DNA of 64,000 bases from Ferdinandcohnia sp036962685 (GCF_036962685.1 NZ_JBALOP010000025.1:124001-188000), one strand, 5' to 3'; counted from the first letter of the stretch, positions 50,346 to 59,985 are shown. Notes: generated by a model from the sequence alone, not told the origin. A program made the numbers and translations.

Positions 50346-50741
50346 GTGGGGAGATTAGTTCATTTTGAAGTTCATGTAGATGACATGGAACGTGCAAAAA
50401 CATTTTATGGTGAGGTATTTGGTTGGAAGTTTGAAGATTGGTCTGACTATGCGGGGATGCCTTATTTTGGGGCAGTAACCGGTGATGAAAACGAACTTGG
50501 TATTAATGGTGCTCTGATGCAAAGACAAGGTCCTCCGCCACAGGCAAACCAGCCACTGAATGGCTATGCTTGTACAATGGGAGTAGGAGATTACGATTCT
50601 ACAGAACATAAAATTATAGCTAACGGCGGTAAGGTCGCAATGCCGAAGTACGCGCTGCCTGGAATGGCGTGGCAGGGCTACTATGTGGACACAGAAGGAA
50701 ATATATTTGGAATTCATCAGCCAGACGAGAATGCGAAGTAG
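50346..50741 (+). CDS. VOC (glyoxalase) family protein
   Basis: A 131-residue metalloenzyme-fold protein with two paired beta-alpha-beta modules. Seen are LVHFEVHVDDMERAKTFYGEVFGW, the central YACTMGVGDYDSTEHKIIANGGKV, and the closing YYVDTEGNIFGIHQPDENA, the last Glu/His region being a usual metal ligand position. The substrate is unknown; the pattern fits glyoxalase/bleomycin-resistance proteins. AGGTGG precedes the GTG at 50346, which is preferred to GTG 50337. Confidence 0.85.
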   Translation: MGRLVHFEVHVDDMERAKTFYGEVFGWKFEDWSDYAGMPYFGAVTGDENELGINGALMQRQGPPPQANQPLNGYACTMGVGDYDSTEHKIIANGGKVAMPKYALPGMAWQGYYVDTEGNIFGIHQPDENAK

Positions 50742-50752
50742 TTTTTATCATT

Positions 50753-50791
50753 AAAAGCCTTTCGCCCCTGATTGGGATGGAAGGCTTTCTA
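50753..50791. terminator. Terminator between two VOC genes
   Basis: AAAGCCTTTC and GGAAGGCTTT arms enclose a loop of about 15 bases between converging genes. Confidence 0.6.
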
Positions 50792-50808
50792 TCCAATATG
50801 TATTAAGA

Positions 50809-51180
50809 TTATCGATGCTGATCAAAAAGAATTTGATTCCCATCTGGATCTTCAAGAACAAAATGTGCGGGTCCTTCGCTTGATTCATCTGCTTCAGTCA
50901 GCACTGTAATGCCCTTTTCTTTAAGTTGCTTTTGGATATCTCGAACATCTGTGAAAGAATCGAGATTTTGCGCATTTTGGTCCCATCCAGGGTTAAAAGT
51001 AAGAATGTTTTTCTCAAACATCCCTTGAAATAATCCAATCACCGTATTTCCATTTTTCATAATTAGCCAATTTTGAGTTATATCTCCACCTAAGGTCTGA
51101 AATCCTAGATTTTCGTAAAAATCCTTTGATTTATGAATATTTTTTACATTTAAACTTACAGAAAATGCACCAAGCTTCAT
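50809..51180 (-). CDS. VOC family protein (second)
   Basis: A 123-residue single VOC domain pair, with FSVSLNVKNIHKSKDFYENLGFQ at the N-terminus and a closing HFVLEDPDGNQILFDQHR, where the Glu and His residues are typical metal-ligand positions. Sequence VIGLFQGMFEKNILTFNPGWDQ lies between. It could be a glyoxalase or bleomycin-binding type; nothing fixes the substrate. AGGAGGAG precedes the ATG. It converges on the first VOC gene. Confidence 0.85.
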   Translation of the reverse strand: MKLGAFSVSLNVKNIHKSKDFYENLGFQTLGGDITQNWLIMKNGNTVIGLFQGMFEKNILTFNPGWDQNAQNLDSFTDVRDIQKQLKEKGITVLTEADESSEGPAHFVLEDPDGNQILFDQHR

Positions 51181-51339
51181 ATTTTCTCCTCCTATCCTTT
51201 ATTTAATTTAACTATAATTGAGTAGCCTACTATATACAACATAGCATGATATAACTTTCTGCTTTTAATAAAGTCTTTAATTTATAATATTGTTAGGTAA
51301 TACTGATGAAATAATTCGAAATCGTGAAAGGTGATATGA

Positions 51340-51705
51340 ATGGAAAAAGGAAGAACGATAGCTGAAGTTGATCAATATATTTTGAACTTACCAGAGGAAA
51401 TTCAAAACCATACAGCTGTCTTAAGAAAAATCATTTTAAACGCCTCTCAAAATCTAGTTGAGGAATATAAATGGTCTATGCCTAACTACTCATATAATGG
51501 ATTAGTATGTTATCTCCAGGCATCTAAAAAACACGTGAATCTAGGATTCCATCGAGGTATTGAACTCCAAGAAATGGACGTAAATAAATTATTACAAGGT
51601 TCAGGCAAAGGTATGAGGCATATAAGAATTAATAAAATGGAAGAAATCCAGCCGGAGGTTTTTGAGGAATTAATCAAAGAAGCTATAGCTTTGAATGGGA
51701 AATAG
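51340..51705 (+). CDS. DUF1801 domain protein
   Basis: A 121-residue small protein with the DUF1801/YdhG-like core: VDQYILNLPEEIQNHTAVLRKIILNA, EEYKWSMPNYSYNGLVCYLQASKKHVNLGFHRG, and the closing MRHIRINKMEEIQPEVFEELIKEA. The Trp-x-Met-Pro and Tyr residues are characteristic. Functions are unknown for the family. GAAAGGTGAT precedes the ATG. It is followed by a hairpin with no U-tract. Confidence 0.8.
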   Translation: MEKGRTIAEVDQYILNLPEEIQNHTAVLRKIILNASQNLVEEYKWSMPNYSYNGLVCYLQASKKHVNLGFHRGIELQEMDVNKLLQGSGKGMRHIRINKMEEIQPEVFEELIKEAIALNGK

Positions 51706-51718
51706 ACTGATGTGTGAA

Positions 51719-51752
51719 CGGCCTTAGGCCTATAGAATATAGAGCTAAGGCC
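51719..51752. terminator. Hairpin after DUF1801 gene
   Basis: GGCCTTAG (51720-51727) pairs with CTAAGGCC at about 51744-51751. No T-run follows on either strand, so it is a weak terminator or another palindrome. Confidence 0.4.
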
Positions 51753-51794
51753 CCTAAATCATATTTATTATATCCACAGTCTACTAATGACAAC

Positions 51795-53249
51795 CTAGCT
51801 TGACTGACGAACAATATGGTCTGCTACTCGTATTGCTAAAGCAGTGTTAGAAAGTGTTGGTCCTGCTGCGGTTAAGCTTGGAAGAGCGCTGTTGTCTGCA
51901 ACATAAAGACCTCGAACTCCATGTATTTGACCATTACGATTTGTTGCTGAAGTATTAGGATTATTCCCCATTCTACATGTACAAGACTCATGCATATCTG
52001 CTCCTGGTGGACGCAGGACTAAACTAGACTCATCTAGGGTGACTCCCATCGCTCTTGCAGCATCTCTTATCCCTTGTTCTACTTTTTGGGCTGTTTGACG
52101 ATCTTTTTCACTTAAAGAGTATTCAACTTGTTGTAATGGTACACCATACTCATCCCGCCTAGAATCAAGGTATACACGATTTTCTGGTCTGGATTCAACT
52201 CTTCCAAAGGCTGCGTAAACAACCATTAACTCGTTCTTCAACGCTTTATCTTCAAATTGCTGGTACGACCAATATTGGTCTGGACCTAGAATCTGAATTT
52301 GATAAGGATCTTCTTCTGTTTCGAATTTTAAAATCGATAAATTTCCAAGACGATCAGAAAACTGTTCTCGTCTAACTGTTCCAATTCCGATCATTGATAC
52401 ATGTCCTGTTAAATAACGTCCAATCGCTTGTACCGGAATACTAGAATTCAATAAGATACGTGGAGTTTCTAAAGTACTAGCTGATATTACAATATTTTTT
52501 GCACGAACAGTATAGTTTGATTTCGTTTCTGTATCAATTACCTGGACACCAGATACTCTGTTTCCATTTTGGGTAGTATTAACCTTATGAACAAAAGCAT
52601 TTACAGCAAGATCATAAGGACGGTCTAGTTGCCCCATTGCAAGTGAATTAATCGAGCTATACCAAGGATTTGAATGGACCTCTCCCTGTCTAGAAGGAGA
52701 CAAATCAATAGCAAGTGGCATATTTTGAGCTTCCAATATACCTGCAGCATGAAGCCTCATTAACATTCGATCCTGCATCGATGAACCTTTTGCCCAATCT
52801 GTTGTGACATGTAATAAGGTCTCAGCCATTCGATAGTAAACATCAAGTTCTTTGCGATTAATCGGCCATTTTCTTAATTCTTCTTCAATCGGTCTCGGTG
52901 TTGCCGCATTCCAAAACAACGATCTTCCCCCAAGAGCATAGACCATCGTGGCACCGGAAAATTGAGGTAATCGTTGACCAATAGGAGTGGAATTCACAGG
53001 TACAAGTACATCACGTGATGTATTTACATTTTGTGTAGGTATATTTTGTGCATGGGAATGAAATAATTTATCTCCCATTTCAAGTATAGCGATCTTTTTT
53101 GCGCCTTGATTTTTCCAGATTTGACAAAGTCTTTGTAAAACAGCACCTCCTCCAGGACCGCTTCCAACAATGACCACATCGTATTCTGTCTTAGCAATCT
53201 CAGAAATAGGTTTCGTATTAATCCAGTTATTCTTATACCTTATAACCAT
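51795..53249 (-). CDS. GMC family oxidoreductase
   Basis: A 484-residue flavoenzyme of the glucose-methanol-choline group. The FAD site is YDVVIVGSGPGGGAVLQ at about residues 23-39. Later signs are the GMC catalytic His in GADMHESCTCRMG and NTSATNRNGQIHGVRGLYVADNSALP near the C-terminus. It resembles gluconate/sorbitol-type cytosolic or membrane-linked dehydrogenases, but no partner subunit is adjacent. The start region has no membrane signal. It is divergent from the sarcosine-oxidase-type gene. Confidence 0.87.
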   Translation of the reverse strand: MVIRYKNNWINTKPISEIAKTEYDVVIVGSGPGGGAVLQRLCQIWKNQGAKKIAILEMGDKLFHSHAQNIPTQNVNTSRDVLVPVNSTPIGQRLPQFSGATMVYALGGRSLFWNAATPRPIEEELRKWPINRKELDVYYRMAETLLHVTTDWAKGSSMQDRMLMRLHAAGILEAQNMPLAIDLSPSRQGEVHSNPWYSSINSLAMGQLDRPYDLAVNAFVHKVNTTQNGNRVSGVQVIDTETKSNYTVRAKNIVISASTLETPRILLNSSIPVQAIGRYLTGHVSMIGIGTVRREQFSDRLGNLSILKFETEEDPYQIQILGPDQYWSYQQFEDKALKNELMVVYAAFGRVESRPENRVYLDSRRDEYGVPLQQVEYSLSEKDRQTAQKVEQGIRDAARAMGVTLDESSLVLRPPGADMHESCTCRMGNNPNTSATNRNGQIHGVRGLYVADNSALPSLTAAGPTLSNTALAIRVADHIVRQSS

Positions 53250-53412
53250 TGAACCCCTAACTCTCCCATAAATAATTTACCAACTTATCTTATGTAGGGC
53301 TGCTTGACCATTATGTTTGAAGGGCTAAATAATATGGATACTTGTCCCTTTCATTTTTTAAGGTATACTAAAACCAATAAAAACAATGAAGGATTGGGTT
53401 GGGGGATATCAT

Positions 53413-54546
53413 ATGGACTTTGAGGTTATTATCGTGGGTGCTGGTTCGATGGGCATGGCCGCAGGCTACTATTTATCGAAAAAAGGGAAACGTGTTTTGT
53501 TAATAGATTCACACGATCCGCCACATATAGAAGGTTCCCATCACGGGGAAACAAGAATTATTCGTCATGCTTATGGTGAAGGAGAAAGTTATGTTGAGAT
53601 GGCACTCAGGGCACAGGAGCTATGGAATGAGCTTCAGGAGCTGTCGGAAGAAGATGTTTTTATAAATACAGGGGTTATTAATATTGACCAACCTGATTCA
53701 AAGTTTATTCAAAATGTAATTAGTAGTGCTGAAAAATATTCGTTAAATGTGGATCAATTATCTGCTGCACAAATTAATCAAAGGTGGCAAGGATTTAATG
53801 TTCCAGATGGCTACATCGGCTGTTATGAACTGGATTCAGGTGTTTTGATGAGTGAGAATTGTATACGTGCATATAAAAAAGAGGCAATAAAGAATGGAGC
53901 TATTCTTAAACCGAATTCACCTGTGACATCCATCTCCATTTTTGAGAGTCATGTACAGGTGAACACAGAAAAAGATAGCTATACAGCTGAGTCACTTATT
54001 TTTACACCGGGAGCTGGTACTAGAAGGCTACTTCCGTTAATTGGATTAGAGCTGCCGTTACAAGAAATAAGAAAAACGTTTTCGTGGTTTGAATCAGATG
54101 AGGAAATCTATCATTCTGATACTTTTCCTGCTTTTGCATTTCAATTACCTACTGAAACGTTTTACGGTTTTCCAAGTATTAACGGAGCAGGTGTCAAAAT
54201 TGGGCGACACGACGGAGGCCAGCCTAGAGATATGGGTAAAGCAATTGAAGAATTCGGCACCTATGAGGAAGATGTAAGTGATGTTGGTCGTTTTGCGGAG
54301 CGCTATATATCTAAGGTTGGGTATCACAAAATGGGAAGGGTATGTACGTATACGAACACTCCTGATGAGGATTTCATTATTGATACACATCCTAATCACG
54401 ATCATGTCGTGATTGCTTGTGGTTTCTCAGGTCATGGGTTTAAATTTAGTAGTGTTGTAGGAGAAATCTTAAGTGACTTAGTTACAGAAGATCGCCAAAC
54501 AAAGTTTGATATTCGTCCCTTTTCCATTCAGCGATTTAATAAATAA
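53413..54546 (+). CDS. solA: Monomeric sarcosine oxidase/N-methyltryptophan oxidase-like
   Basis: A 377-residue flavoenzyme of the DAO/MSOX family. FAD motif: FEVIIVGAGSMGMAAGYYLSKKGKRV. The HHGETRIIRHAYGE stretch fits the MSOX active-site region, and the Cys in VIACGFSGHGFKFS corresponds to the residue that binds FAD covalently. Such enzymes demethylate N-methyl amino acids, giving formaldehyde and peroxide; the exact substrate is unknown. GGGGGAT precedes the ATG at 53413; extension to 53386 is unsupported. A terminator follows. Confidence 0.86.
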   Translation: MDFEVIIVGAGSMGMAAGYYLSKKGKRVLLIDSHDPPHIEGSHHGETRIIRHAYGEGESYVEMALRAQELWNELQELSEEDVFINTGVINIDQPDSKFIQNVISSAEKYSLNVDQLSAAQINQRWQGFNVPDGYIGCYELDSGVLMSENCIRAYKKEAIKNGAILKPNSPVTSISIFESHVQVNTEKDSYTAESLIFTPGAGTRRLLPLIGLELPLQEIRKTFSWFESDEEIYHSDTFPAFAFQLPTETFYGFPSINGAGVKIGRHDGGQPRDMGKAIEEFGTYEEDVSDVGRFAERYISKVGYHKMGRVCTYTNTPDEDFIIDTHPNHDHVVIACGFSGHGFKFSSVVGEILSDLVTEDRQTKFDIRPFSIQRFNK

Positions 54547-54563
54547 GCGTTTAGAAAAAGATA

Positions 54564-54598
54564 AGGAAGCCCGCATTCATTTGGGTTTCTTTTTTTAT
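54564..54598 (+). terminator. solA-like gene terminator
   Basis: GAAGCCC pairs with GGGTTTC with one wobble and is followed by a T-run. Confidence 0.65.
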
Positions 54599-54734
54599 AG
54601 TGAATATACTTAATTTTTAATAAATTCAAGCAATACGATTGACATCTACAATCTACTTTTATTAATATTATGTTATATAAACGGAAATTCAATAAACGTA
54701 ATACGACGGATGTAGTACATGGGGAGTGAGGAGT

Positions 54735-56516
54735 TTGAAGCTTAGAGCAAAAAGAAGTGAACTCGTGGAAGTAGCAAAGGGGAATCTAGCCGCCGATTTA
54801 TATATTAAAGGCGGTACTGTAATCAATGTATATTCTGGTGAATTTTTAAAGCTGAATGTAGCTGTATATAAGGATAGTATTGCGTATGTCGGTAAAAGTG
54901 AAGCGATGGTTGGCGAACATACAAAAGTCATAAATGCTGAAGGAAAGTATGTATCTCCTGGGTTTATTGAGGCCCATTCCCATCCATGGGTAATCTACAA
55001 TCCAATCAGTATTACGAGCAAGGTGTTACCACTTGGTACAACAACGTCGGTGAATGATAATCTCTTTTTCTATTTACATATGGGAGCTAAAGGCTTTAAG
55101 GACATGGTTCATGATTTAAAATCGTTGCCCGGAAATTTTTTATGGCTTGTCAGGCTAGTTTCTCAGGCGGATTATCCGGGAGAACGCGAGTGGTACAATC
55201 ATCAGGATATTCAGGAGCTCCTAGCTATGGAGGAAGTTGTTGGATCAGCAGAAGTAACCCGTTGGCCGCTACTTTATAATGGAGACCCATTTTTACTAGA
55301 AACAATGGACTATGTAAAAGAAATCGGAAAAATATCCGATGGCCACACATCAGGTTGTTCCTATGACAAATTAAATGCAATTGTTGCAGCAGGTGTGACG
55401 GCTTGTCATGAAGCAATTACAGCAAATGAAGCTCTAGACCGTCTTCGTTTAGGCATGTGGACGACGTTACGAAACAGTTCACTCCGACCTGATTTAGAAG
55501 AAGTTATTAAAATGATCACAGAAGGAAACGTCAACACAAGTCGAATTGTGATGACAACTGATGGCCCACATCCAGGATTCATTGATAGGGAAGGATTTGT
55601 CGATGGACTTGTCCGTCAAGCGGTAGAACTTAGAGTGCCTGTGATGGATGCGATTCAAATGGTGACAATCAATGCAGCAACTTATCTCCGACTTGAAGAT
55701 TATATTGGTGGGATTGCACCAGGAAGAAAGGCCGACATCATATTGCTTCCTAATCTTGTCGACTTCCGCCCTGAATTAGTCGTTGCTAGTGGAGAAATCG
55801 TTGCGGAAAATGGTCAATTATTGGCAACGATGCCGGAAATGGACTGGGCGAAATACGTTGTTCGTGAAGCATTTGAATTTCCGAAATCTGTACTAGAGAA
55901 TCCAGAACTCTATCAATACCCTCATCCAAATGAAAATGAACCATTACCCGTTTCCTATTTTAAAAGTAATGTCATTACTTCAAGGAAGGACACAATGATT
56001 CCTTCAGTAAATGGGTTTGCCGATCTGTCAGGTCATGAAGGGCTTGTGTATTCGGCATTGATTGACCGAAGAGGGAATTGGGTAAGTAGAGCTGTTCTGG
56101 AAAGATTTGCCATTACACTTGATGGGATGGCCTCAACGTATAATACGACGACAGAATTGCTTGTTGTTGGTAGAAATCCACAAGCAATGACAAAAGCAGC
56201 AACACGAGTACATGAAATTGGCGGGGGAATTGTCATTGTGGATGGTGATGAAATCATCCTCGAAATCTCCTTACCGCTAACGGGGATGATGACAACTAGC
56301 CCATCATTTGATAAGGCGGTTGAATACCATGATGAATTGTTGAAAACCTTGCAGGAGCGGGGATTCCCATTCCATGATATTTTGTATACTTTATTATTCT
56401 TAACATGTGATTTCCTTCCGGGATTACGGTTGGTGCCATATGGGTTGTATGAGGTGAAGAGGGACGATATTTTGTTGAAGGCAGAGCCGTTTTTTGCAAG
56501 AAAAGTTACGAAGTGA
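54735..56516 (+). CDS. Adenine deaminase-like amidohydrolase (YerA type)
   Basis: A 593-residue amidohydrolase-fold protein similar to adenine deaminase. Seen are the N-terminal DLYIKGGTVINVYSGEF, the HSH metal pair in IEAHSHPW, GHTSGCSYDKLNAIVAAGVTACHE in the middle, and the adenine-deaminase-like C-terminal half beginning near VNGFADLSGHEGLVYSALIDR. The usual HxHxESS element of AdeC is not conserved (HSHPWVIYN), so activity may differ, as for the paralogue YerA. The TTG at 54735 has GGGGAG at 8 nt; GTG 54726 overlaps that site. It is in a nitrogen/purine neighbourhood. Confidence 0.85.
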   Translation: MKLRAKRSELVEVAKGNLAADLYIKGGTVINVYSGEFLKLNVAVYKDSIAYVGKSEAMVGEHTKVINAEGKYVSPGFIEAHSHPWVIYNPISITSKVLPLGTTTSVNDNLFFYLHMGAKGFKDMVHDLKSLPGNFLWLVRLVSQADYPGEREWYNHQDIQELLAMEEVVGSAEVTRWPLLYNGDPFLLETMDYVKEIGKISDGHTSGCSYDKLNAIVAAGVTACHEAITANEALDRLRLGMWTTLRNSSLRPDLEEVIKMITEGNVNTSRIVMTTDGPHPGFIDREGFVDGLVRQAVELRVPVMDAIQMVTINAATYLRLEDYIGGIAPGRKADIILLPNLVDFRPELVVASGEIVAENGQLLATMPEMDWAKYVVREAFEFPKSVLENPELYQYPHPNENEPLPVSYFKSNVITSRKDTMIPSVNGFADLSGHEGLVYSALIDRRGNWVSRAVLERFAITLDGMASTYNTTTELLVVGRNPQAMTKAATRVHEIGGGIVIVDGDEIILEISLPLTGMMTTSPSFDKAVEYHDELLKTLQERGFPFHDILYTLLFLTCDFLPGLRLVPYGLYEVKRDDILLKAEPFFARKVTK

Positions 56517-56522
56517 TTTGGT

Positions 56523-56567
56523 AAAAACCTACAAACAACGAAATATCAATGTTTGTAGGTTTCTTTG
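56523..56567. terminator. Bidirectional terminator
   Basis: AAACCTACAAAC (56525-56536) pairs perfectly with GTTTGTAGGTTT (56551-56562) around a 14-base loop, between converging genes. Confidence 0.75.
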
Positions 56568-56586
56568 TTGCTAGGAAACTGTATTC

Positions 56587-57483
56587 CTAGATATCTTTCA
56601 TATTATCATGAAATTCTTCAGCAAGAAACTCTAGCAATGCCTTCACCGCAAAGGACTGGTATCTGTCTTTTTTCGTTATAACAACAAGTTCCCACATTGG
56701 CGGTGCTTCTAGTGGAATCATATTAATTTGAGATTCATCCATTTTTGTATAAATTGATTTAGGTAGAAGTGTGATCCCGAGTTGTGCAATCACAAGTTCC
56801 GTTATTAGGTCCCATTGAGAACTTACATAAGCGATTTTAGGGGAAAAGCCTGCATACTGACAATGTTGTATGATTAAATTATGTAGCGCGAATTCTTGGT
56901 TGAAGAGAATAAAAGATTCATTTTCTAGTTGTTCTAGTTTTACTGATTTCTCATATGATAATGGATGAGTAGGGTGAGTATAAAGCATGAATTCCTCTTT
57001 GATAAATGGGTAGACCAAAAATTTATTGTAATCCGTAGGGTTTACAACAATACCCACGTCAACTTGTCCCTTGTCTACTAAATGTTCAATACGTTTGGCT
57101 CCAAGTTCTATTAATTCAAGTGAAACTTGCGGATGCTTCATCCCAAATTTTCCGGCAATGGTTGGGAAAAATAGTGTTCCAATTAAGGGAGGGATCCCAA
57201 TTTTAATATTCCCGGTCGGTAGGTTCATTAAGTCGTCTAATAATGTATGAAGTTCATTAGTGGTACCTAGTATTTTAGATGCTTGCTTATAAACGATTTC
57301 ACCGGCATCTGTTAACACCAGCTTTCTGGTTGAGCGTTCGAATAACTCAACCTTGAGTTCTGTTTCTAATTTTTTAATGGACTTGCTTAAGGTTGGTTGC
57401 GAAATATAGGTGTTAACTGCTGCTTTTGTAAAACTACCGTAATCTACAACTTCCATAAAGTAGCGTAAATCTTTTAACTCCAT
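56587..57483 (-). CDS. LysR family transcriptional regulator (second)
   Basis: A 298-residue LysR regulator with N-terminal helix-turn-helix (KDLRYFMEVVDYGSFTKAAVNTYISQPTLSKSIKKLE) and a substrate-binding-like domain (GNIKIGIPPLIGTLFFPTI). It is divergent from scoA, about 146 bp away, and probably controls the CoA-transferase genes; this is inference. AGGTGGTCC precedes the ATG. Arms ATAAAG/CTTTAT at 57510-57527 in the shared region form a short palindrome. Confidence 0.9.
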   Translation of the reverse strand: MELKDLRYFMEVVDYGSFTKAAVNTYISQPTLSKSIKKLETELKVELFERSTRKLVLTDAGEIVYKQASKILGTTNELHTLLDDLMNLPTGNIKIGIPPLIGTLFFPTIAGKFGMKHPQVSLELIELGAKRIEHLVDKGQVDVGIVVNPTDYNKFLVYPFIKEEFMLYTHPTHPLSYEKSVKLEQLENESFILFNQEFALHNLIIQHCQYAGFSPKIAYVSSQWDLITELVIAQLGITLLPKSIYTKMDESQINMIPLEAPPMWELVVITKKDRYQSFAVKALLEFLAEEFHDNMKDI

Positions 57484-57509
57484 TGGACCACCTACTATTC
57501 CATTTCGTA

Positions 57510-57527
57510 ATAAAGTTTATTCTTTAT
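57510..57527. promoter_or_regulatory. Short palindrome in LysR/scoA intergenic region
   Basis: ATAAAG (57510-57515) and CTTTAT (57522-57527) are perfect inverted arms around TTTATT. A LysR-type site is possible; nothing else supports it. Confidence 0.3.
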
Positions 57528-57629
57528 ATTCATTTTACTGATAAATCATTGTATTGTAAAATTTTAATTAGAAGATATAGAAAATTAGGACAAATAAATA
57601 ATATACATATAAACGGGAGGGGAAACGAT

Positions 57630-58319
57630 ATGAAAACAATATTTACAAGCTTTGAAGAAGCTGTAAGCGGTATTAAAAATGGAATGACCCTTATGGTAGG
57701 TGGATTTGGGCTCGTTGGAATTCCAGAAAATCTGATTCAAGGCATACGTAATACAAACGTTAAGGATTTAACGATTATCTCGAATAACTGTGGTGTAGAT
57801 GATTGGGGACTTGGGATTCTATTGCAAAATAAACAAATCAAAAAAATGATTTCTTCGTATGTAGGGGAAAACAAAGAGTTTGAAAGACAGGTTTTGAGCG
57901 GTGAGCTCGAGGTTCAACTCGTTCCACAGGGATCATTAGCTGAAAAAATTCGTGCTGGTGGAGCCGGGATCCCTGCCTTTTACACGCCTGCAGGGGTAGG
58001 AACTCCAATCGCTGAAGGTCGTGAAACAAGAGAGTTTAACGGAAAAGAATATTTACTAGAAGAAGGATTAACAGCAGATTTTAGTTTAGTAAAGGCATGG
58101 AAAGCTGATAAACTAGGAAATTTAGTCTATCGAAAAACAGCTCAAAACTTTAATCCAATGATGGCCACTGCAGGTAAAATCACCATTGCTGAGGTAGAGG
58201 AAATTGTTGAGGTGGGCCAACTCGACCCTAACGAAATTCAAACACCAAGTATTTATGTTCAAGGAATCATTGTAGGTAAGCATGAAAAACGAATTGAACG
58301 TTTAACGATTAGAGATTAA
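57630..58319 (+). CDS. scoA: CoA transferase subunit A (3-oxoacid CoA-transferase)
   Basis: A 229-residue alpha subunit of a heterodimeric class I CoA transferase. The conserved GGFGLVGIPENLI, IISNNCGVDDWGLG, YVGENKEFERQ and the FYTPAGVGTPIAEG loop are visible. The enzyme moves CoA from succinyl-CoA or acetyl-CoA to acetoacetate or other acids in ketone-body and short-chain acid use. GGGAGGGG precedes ATG 57630; the ORF back to 57483 is rejected. It is followed after 11 nt by scoB and divergent from a LysR gene. Confidence 0.93.
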   Translation: MKTIFTSFEEAVSGIKNGMTLMVGGFGLVGIPENLIQGIRNTNVKDLTIISNNCGVDDWGLGILLQNKQIKKMISSYVGENKEFERQVLSGELEVQLVPQGSLAEKIRAGGAGIPAFYTPAGVGTPIAEGRETREFNGKEYLLEEGLTADFSLVKAWKADKLGNLVYRKTAQNFNPMMATAGKITIAEVEEIVEVGQLDPNEIQTPSIYVQGIIVGKHEKRIERLTIRD

Positions 58320-58330
58320 GGGGGCAGACG

Positions 58331-58990
58331 ATGTCTAATAACGTAAGAGTGAAGATAGCACAAAGAGCTGAACAAGAAATCCAAGACGGAAATTATGTGA
58401 ATTTGGGAATTGGAATGCCAACAATGGTGGCCAATTATATTTCAGACAATAAACATGTGGTTTTACAATCAGAAAATGGGTTGTTGGGAATTGGACCATA
58501 TCCTACAAAAGAAGAGGTAGACCCAGACCTAATCAATGCAGGGAAGGAAACCGTCACAGCGATGACAGGTGCCAGCTTTTTTAGCAGCGCAGAATCCTTT
58601 GCGATGATTCGCGGCGGACATATTGATATTGCAATCCTAGGCGGAATGGAAGTAGCTGAAAATGGAGATTTAGCTAACTGGATGATTCCTGGAAAAATGA
58701 TTAAAGGTATGGGTGGGGCGATGGATTTAGTTCACGGTGCCAAAAAGACGATTGTCATTATGGAGCATGTGAATAAGCATGGGCAAGCGAAAATCCTCAA
58801 AGCATGTAGCTTACCACTTACTGGACAAAAGGTAGTTGATCGAATCATTACGGATAGAGCTGTTATTGATGTTTCGAAGAATGGTTTGAAATTGGTTGAG
58901 GTGGCAAAAGGGTATAGTATTCAGGATGTTGTTGAATCGACTGAAGCTGAATTGATTGTTTCTGAAGATGTAAAGCTAGAAGCTTATTAA
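58331..58990 (+). CDS. scoB: CoA transferase subunit B (3-oxoacid CoA-transferase)
   Basis: A 219-residue beta subunit. The catalytic Glu lies in SENGLLGIGPYP, near residue 50, and NLGIGMPTMVANYI, GASFFSSAESFAMIRGGHIDIAILGG and ANWMIPGKMIKGMGGAMDLV are characteristic. Together with subunit A it forms the active transferase in the cytosol. AGGGGGC precedes the ATG. It closes the operon and is followed by a strong terminator. Confidence 0.94.
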   Translation: MSNNVRVKIAQRAEQEIQDGNYVNLGIGMPTMVANYISDNKHVVLQSENGLLGIGPYPTKEEVDPDLINAGKETVTAMTGASFFSSAESFAMIRGGHIDIAILGGMEVAENGDLANWMIPGKMIKGMGGAMDLVHGAKKTIVIMEHVNKHGQAKILKACSLPLTGQKVVDRIITDRAVIDVSKNGLKLVEVAKGYSIQDVVESTEAELIVSEDVKLEAY

Positions 58991-58995
58991 ATGGT

Positions 58996-59031
58996 AAAAA
59001 ACCTCCAAACATTCGTGTTTGGAGGTTTTTT
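58996..59031 (+). terminator. scoAB terminator
   Basis: ACCTCCAAAC pairs with GTTTGGAGGT, bordered by an A-run and a T-run of six. Confidence 0.85.
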
Positions 59032-59130
59032 GTACGTAAAAACAGATAGCTCAACAAATCATTAGAGGAACAATTTTTATTATGGTTAAATAATGGTTAG
59101 TGATAAAAATAAAGAAAATCAGGTGAGGAT

Positions 59131-59196
59131 ATGAATTGCAATCAACAACCAGAAGACAACATAAAAGAAGAAAATTATAAAGTATTTGTTTACTGA
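59131..59196 (+). CDS. Possible 21-aa ORF
   Basis: AGGTGAGG precedes an ATG that opens 21 codons, MNCNQQPEDNIKEEN then YKVFVY. It has no recognisable feature and may be fortuitous. Confidence 0.2.
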   Translation: MNCNQQPEDNIKEENYKVFVY

Positions 59197-59467
59197 GCAA
59201 TTATTTTACAGTTGGAAGAAATGTTTATGTATAATCGTTTGTTTATGGACGATTCCGACTAATGTGTCAATCGTATATAAAAAACTAATAAAGTTAATTT
59301 TTTGAGTTATTCAGAGTGTTTACATTAATGATTTATTGAAGTGTATTCAAGAAATCAATAATATGTAAACTAAATCATTCTTCATATAGAACATTTTTTT
59401 CGGACAGACATGAAAATAGGTCTTTTATAATAAGTATAATTGACTGTTATCAAGAGGAGGAATCTGT

Positions 59468-59923
59468 GTGAAAAAATTAGTGAGCTTAATAATCGGCGTT
59501 GTAGTTTTATTTGTGATGTCTTCAGTTGTTGGGGCGGAAGGTAAATCAGAAATAGCAGAAGCTAGACAAGGAACGGCTAAGTATCATAATGTGCAAAAAG
59601 CACTTAAAGATGGCTATTTACCTACAGACTTTTTTGTGGAAGTCCCAGGATTAGGTGTAATGGGATACCATTATGTAAATCCAAATCTTATCGATGGGGT
59701 AGTAGATGCATCCAGTCCGGAAGTCTTACTTTACGTACCTAAGGGAGGCGGTGGTTTACAATTGGTTGGTGTTGAATATTTATCTGAAACTCCTAATTCA
59801 TTGTTTGGTCAAGAATTTGATCCTCCTGGTGCAGTTCCGGAGTATTCGCTACACGTATGGATTTGGAAAAATAATCCTAACGGTATGTTCTTCCCATTTA
59901 ATCCGAGTTTAAAATACAAGTAA
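59468..59923 (+). CDS. Secreted conserved hypothetical protein, 151 aa
   Basis: A signal peptide (MKKLVSLIIGVVVLFVMSSVVGA) precedes a soluble domain. The core reads ARQGTAKYHNVQKALKDGYLPT, GLGVMGYHYVNPNLIDG, SPEVLLYVPKGGGGLQLVGVEYL and LHVWIWKNNPNGMFFPFNP. This layout occurs in a widespread family of unknown function in bacteria; I cannot name it. GTG 59468 is the start, preceded by GAGGAGG. It is followed by a terminator shared with EthD. Confidence 0.75.
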   Translation: MKKLVSLIIGVVVLFVMSSVVGAEGKSEIAEARQGTAKYHNVQKALKDGYLPTDFFVEVPGLGVMGYHYVNPNLIDGVVDASSPEVLLYVPKGGGGLQLVGVEYLSETPNSLFGQEFDPPGAVPEYSLHVWIWKNNPNGMFFPFNPSLKYK

Positions 59924-59985
59924 CAACCATACAATTAAATTTGGGTTTAAAACAGTCATCATTACTCAAAACTTTAATGAAAGAA

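Larger units (their letters stand above)
58991..59467. other. Gene-free region between scoB and the secreted protein gene
   Basis: Apart from the terminator and a possible 21-codon ORF at 59131, these 477 bases show nothing clear. They are AT-rich, and no known riboswitch or repeat was recognised. Confidence 0.5.
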